Shown here: positions 7,242-17,400 of the stretch, in pieces | Position numbering within the stretch: the stretch's first letter is position 1 | Layout of the letters: each line of letters opens with the position of its first letter | Assembly: GCA_047605205.1 (NCBI GenBank) | Contig: JASGGE010000027.1 | Location: forward strand, 1 to 30,910 | Origin: Siphonobacter sp047605205 | GTDB taxonomy: Bacteria; Bacteroidota; Bacteroidia; Cytophagales; Spirosomataceae | Length of the DNA: 30,910 bases | Direction: 5' to 3' | Notes under the pieces: model-generated | What the model was told of the DNA's origin: nothing | Seen by the model: the letters and a program-made list of their open reading frames with translations, nothing else | The model's database searches: none | Made by a program: the position numbers and the translations under genes

Positions 7242-8375
7242 TTAGGCTTTTACCTGTACTGTATTTTTTAATGTTTCTACTTTCTCTTTTAATCGATTTA
7301 GATCTTTATCTACCAAGGTAATATGCCCCATCTTACGGAAAGGCTTCGTGATTTTTTTACCGTATAGGAAAGGATGTACCCCTGGTGTTGCCAACAAAGT
7401 TTCCATCCCTTCATAGTAAGCTTTTCCCTCGAAACCTTCAGCCCCCAGCAAATTAACCATAGCCGCGTACGAGTGAGCCGTAGTATCACCCAAGGGCCAG
7501 TTTAAAATAGCCCGCATGTGTTGCTCAAACTGGCTCACATCATTAGCTCGAATGGTATGGTGGCCTGAATTATGCGGACGAGGAGCTACCTCATTAATCA
7601 GGATTTGACCGTCTTTCGTTAGAAACATTTCAACAGCAAGCAAGCCTACAATACCGAAAGCTTCCGCCGTTTGGCGGGCAACTTCCTGGGCCCTGGCATC
7701 AAGTTCAGCGGGAATGGAAGCCGGAGCAAATAAGTACTCAACCAAATTAGCTTCCGGATGAAATACCATCTCGACGGTTGGGAAGCATTTTACTTCTCCA
7801 CTTTCATTACGAGCCACTATGACAGCTAATTCTTTTTCAAAATCAACCGCTTTTTCGAGTAACCCCGGAGCATCAAAGGCTTTATCAAAATCAGCGGGTG
7901 TGCTGATGCGTTGCACGCCACGCCCATCATATCCTCCTTTACCTAATTTATGGAAAGCAGGCAGAAAATCAGTGTATTGCCGAGTGTCGGCCTGATCATC
8001 TGTCAGAATAAAATCAGACGTGGGTAAGCCATGTTCTTTATAAAATTGCTTTTGCGTACGTTTATCCTGAATAATTTCTACAATCTGGGGCTGTGGAAAA
8101 ACCTTTATCCCTTCTGCCTGTAATTTTTTAAGGGCGTCCAGATTTACCGATTCAATTTCAATCGTTAATACATCCAGTTCTTTCCCAAAATTATAAACGG
8201 TATCAAAATCACGGAACGACCCTACTACAAATTCTGGTGCAATCGACGAGCAGGATGCTTCTGAATCAGGATCAAGTATTTTGATCGATAAGTCAAAATC
8301 GATGGCTACCTGTAGTAGCATGCGGCCTAACTGGCCTCCGCCCAGAATTCCCAGACGAATAGAAGGATTAAACAT
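7242..8375 (-). CDS. purK: N5-carboxyaminoimidazole ribonucleotide synthase
   Basis: This is an ATP-grasp enzyme of 377 residues that carboxylates AIR with bicarbonate and ATP to form N5-CAIR. Seen: the N-terminal LGILGGGQLGRML Rossmann-like loop (8-20), the central ATP-grasp segment with KLGKGGYDGRGV (about 142-153), a Glu-rich metal-binding part, and the INEVAPRPHNSGH motif (about 264-276) characteristic of PurK. It is complete, with an ATG at 8375. A -7 box lies about 24 bases upstream. It is cotranscribed with purE immediately downstream. Confidence 0.97.
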   Translation of the reverse strand: MFNPSIRLGILGGGQLGRMLLQVAIDFDLSIKILDPDSEASCSSIAPEFVVGSFRDFDTVYNFGKELDVLTIEIESVNLDALKKLQAEGIKVFPQPQIVEIIQDKRTQKQFYKEHGLPTSDFILTDDQADTRQYTDFLPAFHKLGKGGYDGRGVQRISTPADFDKAFDAPGLLEKAVDFEKELAVIVARNESGEVKCFPTVEMVFHPEANLVEYLFAPASIPAELDARAQEVARQTAEAFGIVGLLAVEMFLTKDGQILINEVAPRPHNSGHHTIRANDVSQFEQHMRAILNWPLGDTTAHSYAAMVNLLGAEGFEGKAYYEGMETLLATPGVHPFLYGKKITKPFRKMGHITLVDKDLNRLKEKVETLKNTVQVKA

Positions 8376-8398
8376 GAATATATACTAAGGTATTCATG

Positions 8399-8406
8399 CA
8401 AAGATA
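8399..8406 (-). promoter_or_regulatory. -7 promoter box of purK-purE
   Basis: On the minus strand this reads TATCTTTG followed by C, an exact TAnnTTTG match about 24 bases before the purK ATG. A clear -33 element was not seen. No PurR-type operator or guanine riboswitch was recognised between here and the start codon. Confidence 0.45.
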
Positions 8407-8580
8407 GATACTTGTCAGTGGCTAAAGCGAACTTTCAGGAAGAAATCCCAAATACTAACCTTAGGATACATAGCTTAATCAGAACAGTCCTCCTTTTCTA
8501 AATGGTTCCGAAGAATTTATTACCTTTCAGCAATGTGGTTTTCTTCCACTGGTATATTATCTGGTTACATTTTTAAAATC

Positions 8581-8937
8581 ATGCATCGACCTTATCGTTT
8601 TTTACGACATACCGGCTGGCCTTTAACCTTTTACTGGCCGGGTTTACGAATAAATGGTATTACGCTTTGGCCATTTATTATTGTTACGATGCCAAATCCT
8701 TCCAGAGAATTAATAAATCATGAAAAGATCCACCTCAAACAGGCCTTGGAGTTATTAGTATTTCCCTTTTATACCTGGTACGTTGGACTATATGGCTGGT
8801 ATCGCCTGCAAGGAAAAACAGCCTATGAAGCGTATCATGCTCTCTGTTTTGAGCGGGAAGCCTATGCCCATGAGCATGATCTGGATTATTTAAAAAGAAG
8901 AAAACGCTGGGCATTCTGGCATTACTTAAAAAAATAA
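8581..8937 (+). CDS. Small HExxH-motif protein, putative metallopeptidase-like
   Basis: This is a protein of 118 residues (or 134 from an in-frame ATG at 8533). It contains His47-Glu48-x-x-His51 in the stretch NHEKIHLKQALE and downstream acidic residues (Glu91, Glu93 in FEREAYAHEHD), the arrangement of a gluzincin zinc site. A hydrophobic stretch (about 58-72) follows the motif and suggests membrane association. Small proteins of this layout occur in many Bacteroidota and are usually called hypothetical; whether they are proteases is not known to me. The start is uncertain: 8581 directly precedes the conserved-looking part, and the extra 16 residues from 8533 show no signal peptide. The stop codon overlaps a terminator hairpin serving the opposite gene. 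Confidence 0.65.
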   Translation: MHRPYRFLRHTGWPLTFYWPGLRINGITLWPFIIVTMPNPSRELINHEKIHLKQALELLVFPFYTWYVGLYGWYRLQGKTAYEAYHALCFEREAYAHEHDLDYLKRRKRWAFWHYLKK

Positions 8938-8966
8938 GGGCACTGCCGCAAAGCGGCAATGCCCTT
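8931..8966 (-). terminator. Terminator between the converging HExxH and DUF3467 genes
   Basis: The stem 8936-8949 pairs with 8953-8966 with one mismatch and a 3-base loop. The plus-strand A-run just before it becomes a T-run on the minus strand, so it mainly serves the DUF3467 gene. It overlaps the stop codon of the HExxH gene. Confidence 0.8.
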
Positions 8967-9022
8967 AGAATAAAGTAAGGAAGTATTTAACCCTACATTA
9001 TCAAGCACTTTCCTGATTAAAA

Positions 9023-9352
9023 TTATGCCTCCCCAACAGGCCCGCGATAGTTTGGAGGTAACTGAAACTCAATTGATCCACCGCCTTCACTGATCGGGCC
9101 AAAGGTTTCTTCGTATTTAGCAATATTATCCTGCAAAGCATTGATTAATCGTAGAGCATGATCGGGGGTAATGATGATTCGGGCTTTTACTTTTGCTTTT
9201 GGGACATTCGGCATCAGTCGAACAAAGTCTACTACAAACTCACTTTGTGAATGTGAAATAATGGCCAGATTCGAATAGGTTCCTTCTGCCATCTCCTCCG
9301 ATAATTCAATTTCAATCTGATCGCCCTGAGGCTGTTGTGCTTGTTTTGCCAT
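9023..9352 (-). CDS. DUF3467 domain-containing protein
   Basis: This is a small cytoplasmic protein of 109 residues. It matches the DUF3467 pattern: IELSEEMAEGTYSNLAIISHS, then EFVVDFVRLMPN, and a C-terminal ITPDHALRLINALQDNI helix. The family is widespread in bacteria including Bacteroidota, and its function is not established. The N-terminal ten residues are Gln-rich and probably disordered. It is a single-gene minus-strand unit, divergent from gcvP, with its own terminator. No promoter consensus was clear upstream. Confidence 0.9.
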   Translation of the reverse strand: MAKQAQQPQGDQIEIELSEEMAEGTYSNLAIISHSQSEFVVDFVRLMPNVPKAKVKARIIITPDHALRLINALQDNIAKYEETFGPISEGGGSIEFQLPPNYRGPVGEA

Positions 9353-9640
9353 GTCTGCGTTATCGTCTTATTGGGGGTCAACTTTTCATTTTAATACATT
9401 TCCAGAGCCTGACTACGGTTATAAACCTTCCTCTACCCAATGCTTATTTTTTGTTGATCCGAATTGTAGTTCAATGAATACTCTGGCCACAAAGTACATT
9501 AAAAGTAGACTAATGACAGCCGATTTTGCAAAAAGTAAAGCTTAATCCTACTAATTGGCCAAAAAGGTTCGTCTAACATCATATTATTTTTTAAAGATTT
9601 CAAGATCAGAAATTCTGACCAAAGGTTACTGGATTTAACG
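9353..9640. other. Divergent intergenic region upstream of gcvP
   Basis: About 325 bases separate the DUF3467 gene from gcvP. A plus-strand frame of 64 codons (9351-9545) has no family resemblance and was not called. The stretch contains a 13-base palindrome TCAGAAATTCTGA at 9606-9618, close to where the -33 region of the gcvP promoter would fall. No glycine-riboswitch-like structure was recognised. Confidence 0.5.
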
Positions 9641-9648
9641 TACATTTG
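9641..9648 (+). promoter_or_regulatory. -7 promoter box of gcvP
   Basis: TACATTTG followed by C is an exact TAnnTTTG match 29 bases before the gcvP ATG. The -33 element is not obvious and is replaced by a palindrome at 9606-9618. Confidence 0.5.
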
Positions 9649-9677
9649 CATTCTCTTTCCATCAACATTATCATTCC

Positions 9678-12554
9678 ATGAAGGTTCGCTATCAGGAACT
9701 CTTTGAAAATCGTCATAACAACGCGGATGCTACTGACCGTCAGGCTATGTTGGCTAAAATTGGGGTCAGCTCCATTGAAGAACTCATTTCACAGACCGTT
9801 CCGGCGGCAATTCGTCGCCCGAAGCCGCTCAATCTTCCAGTAGCTCAATCAGAAGCCCAGTTTTTGTACGATTTCAAGAAACTGGCCGAGCAAAATAAAA
9901 TCTTCAAGAGTTACATTGGTACCGGTTATTACGATACCCATACACCCACTGTAATTCTTCGTAATATCCTTGAAAACCCAGGTTGGTATACCGCTTATAC
10001 ACCTTACCAGGCGGAGATTTCACAAGGACGCCTGGAGATGTTATTGAATTTCCAGACTATGATCATGGATCTGACTGGTATGGAAATTGCGAATGCTTCC
10101 CTGCTGGATGAAGCTACTGCCGCTGCCGAAGCCCTGCATTTGTTTTATGCATTACGGAAAGGGAATAAGGCTAAAGCTGATACGTTCTTTGTTTCGGATC
10201 GTTGTCATCCCCAAACCATCGATTTGATCAAAACCCGGGCTACGCCTATTGGTGTTCAGGTATTGATTGGTGACCACCGGACGGTTGATTTGACCAACGA
10301 GGCTATTTTTGGGGCCTTATTACAATACCCTGCAACGGATGGGGCAGTATTCGATTATACTGACTGGATTTCGTCTGCTCATGAATTAGGTATTAAGGTA
10401 GTCGTAGCGGCTGACTTATTAGCGTTAACCCTATTAACCCCTCCGGGAGAAATGGGAGCGGACGCCGTAGTGGGTTCGGCTCAGCGTTTTGGTGTCCCTA
10501 TGGGCTTCGGAGGGCCACATGCCGGTTATTTCAGTACAAAAGACGAATACAAACGTCAGATGCCCGGCCGGATTATTGGGGTATCGGTTGATTCCGAAGG
10601 GAACCGGGCCCTGCGAATGGCTCTACAAACCCGTGAACAACATATTCGTCGGGAAAAGGCTACTTCCAATATTTGTACAGCCCAGGTATTACTTTCGGTT
10701 ATGGCAGCGGCATATGCCGTTTACCATGGTCCGGAAGGGCTGAAAAAAATTGCCGAACGGACCCATGGCCTTACCCAACTAACGGCTCTGGCTCTTAAAG
10801 AATTAGGATACGAAGTCCTAACGGAAGCGTTCTTTGATACCATACAGGTTTCCGTAGCTGAAAAAGCCGCCCTGAAAATCGCGACTGAGGCCGCCGGAAT
10901 TAACCTTCGCTATTTTAAAGAATCCGTAGGAATTTCGTTTGATGAAGCCAAAACCTACAACGACGCGGTAGAGCTGATCACTATTTTCGCTCAGATCACT
11001 GGTAAAACGCTTGATCTGGGAGCCATTGAAGAAAGCTTATGTTGGGAATTCCATGAAAAACTGACTCGACAGTCGGCCTTCCTGACGCATCCTGTTTTCA
11101 ATACCTATCACTCAGAACATGAAATGTTACGTTACCTCAAGTCTTTGGAAAACAAAGATTTGTCTTTAGTACATTCCATGATTTCGCTGGGTTCGTGTAC
11201 GATGAAACTCAATGCCACCACCGAAATGATTCCGGTAACCTGGCCTGAGTTTGGGAAGCTGCACCCTTTTGCCCCAAAAGATCAGTCTCTGGGATACCAG
11301 AAATTATTCAAAAATCTCAACGATTGGCTTTGTGAAATCACCGGATTTGCAGCCATGTCTTTGCAACCAAATTCAGGAGCACAAGGCGAATATGCAGGAC
11401 TGATGGTAATTCGGGCCTACCATGAAGCCCAGGGGAATGCTCACCGTAATATTGCTCTGATTCCAGCTTCAGCCCACGGCACGAATCCCGCTTCAGCTGT
11501 AATGGCCGGTATGAAAGTAGTGGTAACCAAAACCGACGAAAACGGGAACATCGACCTGGCGGATCTGCGGGCAAAAGCTGAACAATACAAAGACAGCCTG
11601 TCGTGTTTAATGGTAACTTATCCTTCGACACACGGGGTATTCGAAGAAGCAATCATTGAAATTTGTAACCTGATCCACCAGCACGGCGGCCAGGTATACA
11701 TGGACGGAGCCAATATGAATGCTCAGGTAGGGTTAACCTCACCCGGTACGATCGGGGCCGACGTTTGTCACCTCAACCTGCATAAGACATTCTGTATTCC
11801 TCACGGCGGGGGTGGCCCTGGTATGGGTCCTATTGGCGTAGCTGCTCACCTGGCACCATTCCTGCCCGGCCACGCGGTGGTAGAAGGGGTTGGTGGCAAT
11901 CAGGCTATTTCAGCCGTATCAGCCGCTCCGTATGGTTCAGCCAGCATTCTGACTATCTCTTACGCATACATTGCGATGATGGGCGGCGAAGGCCTGCAAC
12001 ATGCTACTGAAACGGCCATTCTTAATGCTAACTACATCAAAGCTCGTCTGGAGTCATATTTTCCTGTGCTATACGTAGGTTCACAGGGTCGTTGTGCACA
12101 CGAAATGATTCTGGATTGCCGGCCGTTCAAACAATCAAGTGGTGTTGAAGCCGAAGACTTAGCCAAGCGTTTGATGGATTATGGCTTCCACGCTCCTACT
12201 CTTTCATTCCCGGTGGCGGGTACGCTGATGGTAGAACCAACTGAATCAGAATCAAAGGCCGAACTGGATCGTTTCTGCGATGCAATGATCTCCATCCGAA
12301 ACGAAATCAAGGAAGTAGAAGAAGGAGAAGTTGATAAAACTGTGAACGTCCTGAAAATGGCACCTCACACGCAGTTTGTGGTTCTATCTGACGAATGGCA
12401 CCGCCCTTATACGCGGGAAAAAGCAGTTTTCCCACTGCCTTACGTAAAAGCCAATAAATTCTGGCCAACCGTAAGCCGGGTAGATTCGGCGTTCGGAGAT
12501 CGGAATCTGATATGTGCTTGCCCACCGATTGAAGAATACGAAACAGCAGAATAA
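9678..12554 (+). CDS. gcvP: Glycine dehydrogenase (decarboxylating), P protein of the glycine cleavage system
   Basis: This is the single-chain P protein, 958 residues, fused as in E. coli and mitochondria rather than split into GcvPA and GcvPB. It decarboxylates glycine with pyridoxal phosphate and passes the aminomethyl group to lipoyl-GcvH. Seen: the N-terminal half with SYIGTGYYDTHTP and NPGWYTAYTPYQAEISQGRLE, and the C-terminal half with the PLP-binding lysine Lys703 in the LHKTFCIPHGGGGPGMGP segment. The first half lacks an equivalent lysine, as expected. It forms a one-gene unit here: gcvT, gcvH and lpd are not in the window. Expression is likely driven by the box at 9641 and ended by the hairpin at 12568. 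Confidence 0.98.
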   Translation: MKVRYQELFENRHNNADATDRQAMLAKIGVSSIEELISQTVPAAIRRPKPLNLPVAQSEAQFLYDFKKLAEQNKIFKSYIGTGYYDTHTPTVILRNILENPGWYTAYTPYQAEISQGRLEMLLNFQTMIMDLTGMEIANASLLDEATAAAEALHLFYALRKGNKAKADTFFVSDRCHPQTIDLIKTRATPIGVQVLIGDHRTVDLTNEAIFGALLQYPATDGAVFDYTDWISSAHELGIKVVVAADLLALTLLTPPGEMGADAVVGSAQRFGVPMGFGGPHAGYFSTKDEYKRQMPGRIIGVSVDSEGNRALRMALQTREQHIRREKATSNICTAQVLLSVMAAAYAVYHGPEGLKKIAERTHGLTQLTALALKELGYEVLTEAFFDTIQVSVAEKAALKIATEAAGINLRYFKESVGISFDEAKTYNDAVELITIFAQITGKTLDLGAIEESLCWEFHEKLTRQSAFLTHPVFNTYHSEHEMLRYLKSLENKDLSLVHSMISLGSCTMKLNATTEMIPVTWPEFGKLHPFAPKDQSLGYQKLFKNLNDWLCEITGFAAMSLQPNSGAQGEYAGLMVIRAYHEAQGNAHRNIALIPASAHGTNPASAVMAGMKVVVTKTDENGNIDLADLRAKAEQYKDSLSCLMVTYPSTHGVFEEAIIEICNLIHQHGGQVYMDGANMNAQVGLTSPGTIGADVCHLNLHKTFCIPHGGGGPGMGPIGVAAHLAPFLPGHAVVEGVGGNQAISAVSAAPYGSASILTISYAYIAMMGGEGLQHATETAILNANYIKARLESYFPVLYVGSQGRCAHEMILDCRPFKQSSGVEAEDLAKRLMDYGFHAPTLSFPVAGTLMVEPTESESKAELDRFCDAMISIRNEIKEVEEGEVDKTVNVLKMAPHTQFVVLSDEWHRPYTREKAVFPLPYVKANKFWPTVSRVDSAFGDRNLICACPPIEEYETAE

Positions 12555-12567
12555 TAGTTGGCTTGAT

Positions 12568-12603
12568 AAAAAAACACCGCTTATCAGGTAGCGGTGTTTT
12601 TTT
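12568..12603. terminator. Terminator after gcvP
   Basis: The stem AAAAAAACACCGCT (12568-12581) pairs perfectly with 12590-12603 around an 8-base loop and ends in a T-run. The A-run on the other side makes it potentially bidirectional. It isolates gcvP from the sigma factor gene. Confidence 0.9.
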
Positions 12604-12759
12604 ATATCTGCTACTGTATTTTAGTGAAAAATAAAGTTTTTTTTGAATTTAGCTAAGGGTACTTTCTTCATTCTGCGACTATGTTCATGTAGAGCATAGA
12701 GATCATGGGTTTTCTCTTTTTCTACTTACTGATTAGAACCTCTAGCGTTTACTCATGGT

Positions 12760-13383
12760 ATGCAATCATTACCAGAACATCGCCCTAAGCGTAACTCTTT
12801 TTCTGAGGAAAAAACAGCCATTGTAGCCGATAGTGAATTGTTTATCCGTCAGGCCTTCCTGAAGGATAATCGGAAAGGATATGAGCTTTTATTCCGGCGT
12901 TACTACAAGGTACTCTGTAGCCATGCCGTACGGTATGTGTACTCGCGGGAAGTGGCAGAGGATTTAGTCAGTGAGGTATTTCTAACGTTTTGGCGAAATC
13001 AATCGTTCGAAACAATCACCAGCACCTACCGGGCGTACCTCTTTTCGGCCGTTCGGAAACGGGCTATTTCTCATTTACAGGAAGAGTTTAAACATCATAC
13101 CACTGATTTACAGGAAGACAGTAGTCATACAGAAGATGATCCACAGCTTATTCTTCAATATACGGAACTCGCCCATCAATTGGAAAACGGAATCCGGGCC
13201 TTACCACCTCAATGCCAGCGGGTTTTTCTGATGAGTCGTTTTGAAGGTAAAAAACACCGGGAAATTGCTGATGAACTACAGATTAACCAGAAAACCGTGG
13301 AAGCTCACCTGCATAAGGCTCTGAACTACCTACGTCGAATCGCTCAAAATGGCTTTTTACTTGTGTTCTTATGGTTAAATTAA
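12760..13383 (+). CDS. ECF RNA polymerase sigma factor, FecI/SusC-associated type
   Basis: This is a sigma-70 family factor of 207 residues. Region 2 lies at about 34-105 (LLFRRYYKVLCSHAVRYV, then AEDLVSEVFLTFW). Region 4 lies at about 145-198, with the helix-turn-helix HREIADELQINQKTVEAHLHKAL. No region 3 is present, so this is an ECF factor. In Bacteroidota such factors sit next to FecR-like anti-sigma genes and SusCD pairs and direct transcription of those transporters. The next three genes fit that layout exactly. The C-terminus ends with a hydrophobic stretch (FLLVFLWLN) of unclear meaning. The ATG at 12760 is used because the N-terminus ahead of region 2 needs no extra length. It probably starts an operon reaching at least to the SusD terminator at 19309. 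Confidence 0.93.
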   Translation: MQSLPEHRPKRNSFSEEKTAIVADSELFIRQAFLKDNRKGYELLFRRYYKVLCSHAVRYVYSREVAEDLVSEVFLTFWRNQSFETITSTYRAYLFSAVRKRAISHLQEEFKHHTTDLQEDSSHTEDDPQLILQYTELAHQLENGIRALPPQCQRVFLMSRFEGKKHREIADELQINQKTVEAHLHKALNYLRRIAQNGFLLVFLWLN

Positions 13384-13441
13384 TGAGTTGCCCTAAGGGA
13401 TAAACGCATCTTTTTGGACTACGCATTATAAATGCGACATT

Positions 13442-14416
13442 ATGGAGCAACCCATCAATAAACAGATCGTCTTCGAGCACTTTGCCGGGCGAACGTCACC
13501 TCTGCAACGTCGGCTTTTAGAAGAATGGCTGAAAACGTCTCTTCATCAGGAAAGCTATTATGAGTGGCTGGAAGAATGGGAGCATCAGAATTTACAATAT
13601 GTTACGGATACAGATCAGGCCTTACAGGCGAATCTGTTACAGATTGACGAACAACTGGTTGAAGAGTCAAAACCCGTACAACGTTTCTGGTTTACCGTAC
13701 GGCGGCTAAGTATAGCCGCGGTTGTATTACTCTGCCTCGGAGTTGGTTTTTACCTCATTCAGGATTTTCTATTCTATAAAACATTTGAAACCAGCTATGG
13801 TCAGGTGAGGCAGATTCAGCTTTCAGATGGTACGCTGGTAACGCTTAATGCTCATTCTACGCTGCAAGTACCCCGTTTTGGTTTTGGGAAGAAAAGCCGA
13901 CAAGTATTTTTAACGGGGGAAGCCGATTTTGATGTACGCCATCTACCCGATAATCAACCATTTCAGATTAAAATTGAGCGGGGGTTTAACGTAACCGTAC
14001 TAGGCACCAAGTTTACTGTATATGCCCGTTCCCGAAAAACGCAGCTCGTCTTAAAATCAGGAAAAGTACAGATTGATTATGACAAAGGGAGCAAACATCT
14101 GTTGATGAAACCCGGCCAACTCGTTCGTATGAACAGGCAAGGGCAATTATCACTTCAGCACATCAGAAGCCCTAAACCTTATGATGCCTGGAAAGAATAT
14201 CGCTATGAGTTTGACCGAACCTCGTTAAAAGACATTAGTTATCTGCTTCAGGAAAATTATGGTCTTGAGGTAACTATTAAAGACACTCGGTTAGCGAACG
14301 AAACCACCTCCGGCTCGTATCAGGCTCGCACGGCAGATGAACTCTTGCAACTCATTTCGCAATTATTTGAAATCAATTACAATCGTCAGAACAACCATGT
14401 TACGTTTTCACAATAG
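13442..14416 (+). CDS. FecR-family anti-sigma factor
   Basis: This is an inner-membrane anti-sigma factor of 324 residues. A cytoplasmic N-terminal sigma-binding region (about 1-80, with FAGRTSPLQRRLLEEWL) is followed by one transmembrane helix (about 88-108). Then come the periplasmic FecR domain (about 118-210, with VRQIQLSDGTLVTLNAHSTL) and a C-terminal DUF4974/STN-like domain (about 254-323). By the Fec model it holds the sigma factor at the membrane until its periplasmic part is contacted by the STN domain of the SusC-like receptor encoded next door. It lies 58 bases after the sigma gene and 42 bases before susC. It appears complete. Confidence 0.93.
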   Translation: MEQPINKQIVFEHFAGRTSPLQRRLLEEWLKTSLHQESYYEWLEEWEHQNLQYVTDTDQALQANLLQIDEQLVEESKPVQRFWFTVRRLSIAAVVLLCLGVGFYLIQDFLFYKTFETSYGQVRQIQLSDGTLVTLNAHSTLQVPRFGFGKKSRQVFLTGEADFDVRHLPDNQPFQIKIERGFNVTVLGTKFTVYARSRKTQLVLKSGKVQIDYDKGSKHLLMKPGQLVRMNRQGQLSLQHIRSPKPYDAWKEYRYEFDRTSLKDISYLLQENYGLEVTIKDTRLANETTSGSYQARTADELLQLISQLFEINYNRQNNHVTFSQ

Positions 14417-14458
14417 CTAACCTGCTTATCACTGCTTAATCCTCTAAACCTTTTACAT

Positions 14459-17400
14459 ATGAATCAACGCTTTATCTGCTTTCTGAGAAGGTATGCGTTA
14501 GTAGGCAGCCTTTGCCTATTTTTCCAGCAAACCGTCACGAGTCAGACATTTGCCTGGATGCAACCTGCTCCCCAAACCCGCCCTGCAACTGCACTAACAC
14601 CCCTGCGGGAAGCTTTACACGAGTTACGGGATTATTACCATATTGACCTGATTTATGCCGACAAACTGATTGAAGGGCAACAGGCTCCTACTATTAACTT
14701 CAGCCGTTATGCCTCTGCTGAAACAGCTCTACAGGAAGTTTTAAAGAATTTGGATCTACGTTTCCAAAAAGTCAAAGAAAAAACGTATATCATCAGACGT
14801 TCTAAAAAAGCCAAGTCAGAAAACCCATCTCAACGAGTTTTAATTGAGAAAAAATCAGAAGAAGCCACTTCGAACGAGCGTTCTGTTTCTTCTAATCCGG
14901 CGGAGACACCCCAGACTAAGGATGATGTTCAGGACCTCATCGTAAAAGGTCATATCGTCGCAGCAGACACAAGAGAAAATCTGGTTGGCGTATCCGTTTT
15001 ATTACAGGGTACTACTCGCGGAGCCATTACGGATGCTGATGGCCAGTTTCAGCTTTCAATTCCTAGCCTACCCGCCACCCTTATTGTCAGTTACGTCGGA
15101 TACGAAAAACAGGAGATTAGTGTCACCACCCAGACCAGTCTTGAAATTGACCTCAAGGCAAATCCGGAATCGTTGAATGAAGTGGTGGTCATTGGCTACG
15201 GACAAGTTAAGAAAAGTGATCTGACGGGTTCGGTTGCTTCGATTAAATCGGCAGAAATCAACGCCTACCCTACCACCAACATGATCCAGGCCCTTTCGGG
15301 CCGGGCGGCTGGGGTCTATGTATCACAAAACAATGGTTCCCCCGGCAGTGCCATTAGCGTACGGGTACGGGGCACAAATTCCATTCAGGGCAGTAACGAG
15401 CCACTCTATGTAGTAGATGGCTTTCCGTATTCGGGTAACCCAACGCTACTCAACAACTCCGATATTGAATCCATTGAAGTCCTTAAAGACGCCTCAGCTA
15501 CTGCCATTTACGGTTCCAGAGGAGCTAACGGAGTGGTACTTATCACTACTAGAAAAGGAAAAAATGGGCGTACGAATGTAAGTTACGAAGGATACTACGG
15601 CATACAGACCATTCGTAAAAAACTGGAGCTCATGAATGCTCAGGAGTACGCTAACTTCTACAATGAGCAGGCAACTAACGACGGTTTGTCTCCGCACTTT
15701 ACTCAGGACCAGATTGATCAACTAGGTAAAGGAACCGACTGGCAAGATCTGGTTTTACGGCAGGCTCCTGTGCAGAGTCATTCGATCTCTGTTAGTGGAG
15801 GAAACGAAAAATCACGTTTTACGATCCAGGGGGGTAATTTCAACCAGCAGGGAATCATTATTGGCAGTAACTACGTGCGGAACTCGCTCCGAACCAACCT
15901 GAGTTTTGATCTAAGCAAAAAATTCAGACTGGACGTCAGCAGCATTTTAAGCAAAATTGATTCTGATCGTAAGAATTCCGAAAAAGGAAATCGGGGAAGT
16001 TCACTGATTTCAGCCATGCTTTCCGGGTATCCAACGGCTCCTGCCTATAACAGCGATGGCAGCTACACAAATCTGGGACAGTTTTATTCCTGGGGTTCTA
16101 ATGCCATCGTAAATCCGCTGAACTTTATCTATCAGCAATCCGATAAAATTCGCTCCAACAAAGTTTTAGCCAACGCTGCCTTATCTTACGAACCTATCAA
16201 AGGCTTAACCCTGAAAACCTTAGGCGGTATTGAAAGTACGGATGACCGCACCGATGGCTATACCACCAATCAGTTTGTGAATTCTACTGGGGCGGCTAGT
16301 ATTTCGACAGCCAGAGTAACCAGTTTACTAAGTGAAAATACGGCCAGTTATGTAAAGACCTGGGACAAGCACTCCATTTCGGCGGTGGCGGGTTTTACGT
16401 ACCAGGATTATACTACTACTGCCTTTAGTGCTTCAGGAAGCGGCTTCATTAGCAATACCCAGCAAACCTACGACATCGGAGCGGCAGCAACTCAGAATGT
16501 ACCAAGCTCAAGTTATTCGAAATGGGTATTGCTTTCGTATCTGGCTCGGGTCAATTATACCTTCAATACTAAAATTCTGGCGACGGTAAGTTTCCGTTCG
16601 GATGGTTCCTCCCGGTATAGCGAAGGCCAGAAATGGGGTTCATTTCCCTCCGTAGCCTTAGCCTGGCGGTTGTCTGAAGAAAAATTCATTCAGAAGTTTT
16701 CGTTTATCTCAGACTTAAAAGTGCGGTTAGGATACGGTGAAACGGGCAATACGGCCATCAATCCCTACCAAACACTAAACCAGTTAGGTTCTGGTCAGGT
16801 TGTTTTCGGCGATGCCCTCACTACCTACTATGCTCCCGGCACCCGACTTGCAGGCCCACTTAAATGGGAAACCACCGCCCAGAGCGATGCGGGTATTGAC
16901 ATCGGTATCCTGAATAACCGCTTTACATTTACTATTGATTACTACATCAAGAATACCCGTGATCTTCTCAATACCGTTCCGCTGCCAGCCTCTTTGGGTT
17001 ATACAACCACCATTCAGAATATTGGTAAAATCCAGAACAAGGGACTTGAACTTTCCGCCAGTGCACGGGTATTACAGGGTGCTTTCAAATGGGATCTATC
17101 CGGTAATATTTCTTTCAATCGCAACAGAGTCATGAAGCTTTACGAAGGTAGTGACATCCTGGGGGAAGCCATTAACATTTCGGTAATCAATGATAACATC
17201 AATATCCTTCGGGAAGGCGAGTCTTTAGGAGCGTTTTACGGCTATGTGTCAAAGGGATATGATGAAAATGGAATGGTGGTTTATGAAGATTTCAATAACA
17301 ACGGTACCCGGGATGTTGGTGATAAAAAAATCATTGGAAACCCCATGCCCAAGTTTACCTATGGCCTGAACTCCAGTATGTCTTACAAAAACTTCGAGTT

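Noticed and set aside
9353..9677. Glycine riboswitch before gcvP
   Set aside because: No tandem aptamer-like pairing or conserved core was recognised in this AT-rich leader, and most of it lies upstream of the likely promoter.
11338..11652. 104-codon minus-strand open frame inside gcvP
   Set aside because: It lies wholly within the strongly conserved P-protein coding region and has no family resemblance; it is a shadow of the opposite strand.
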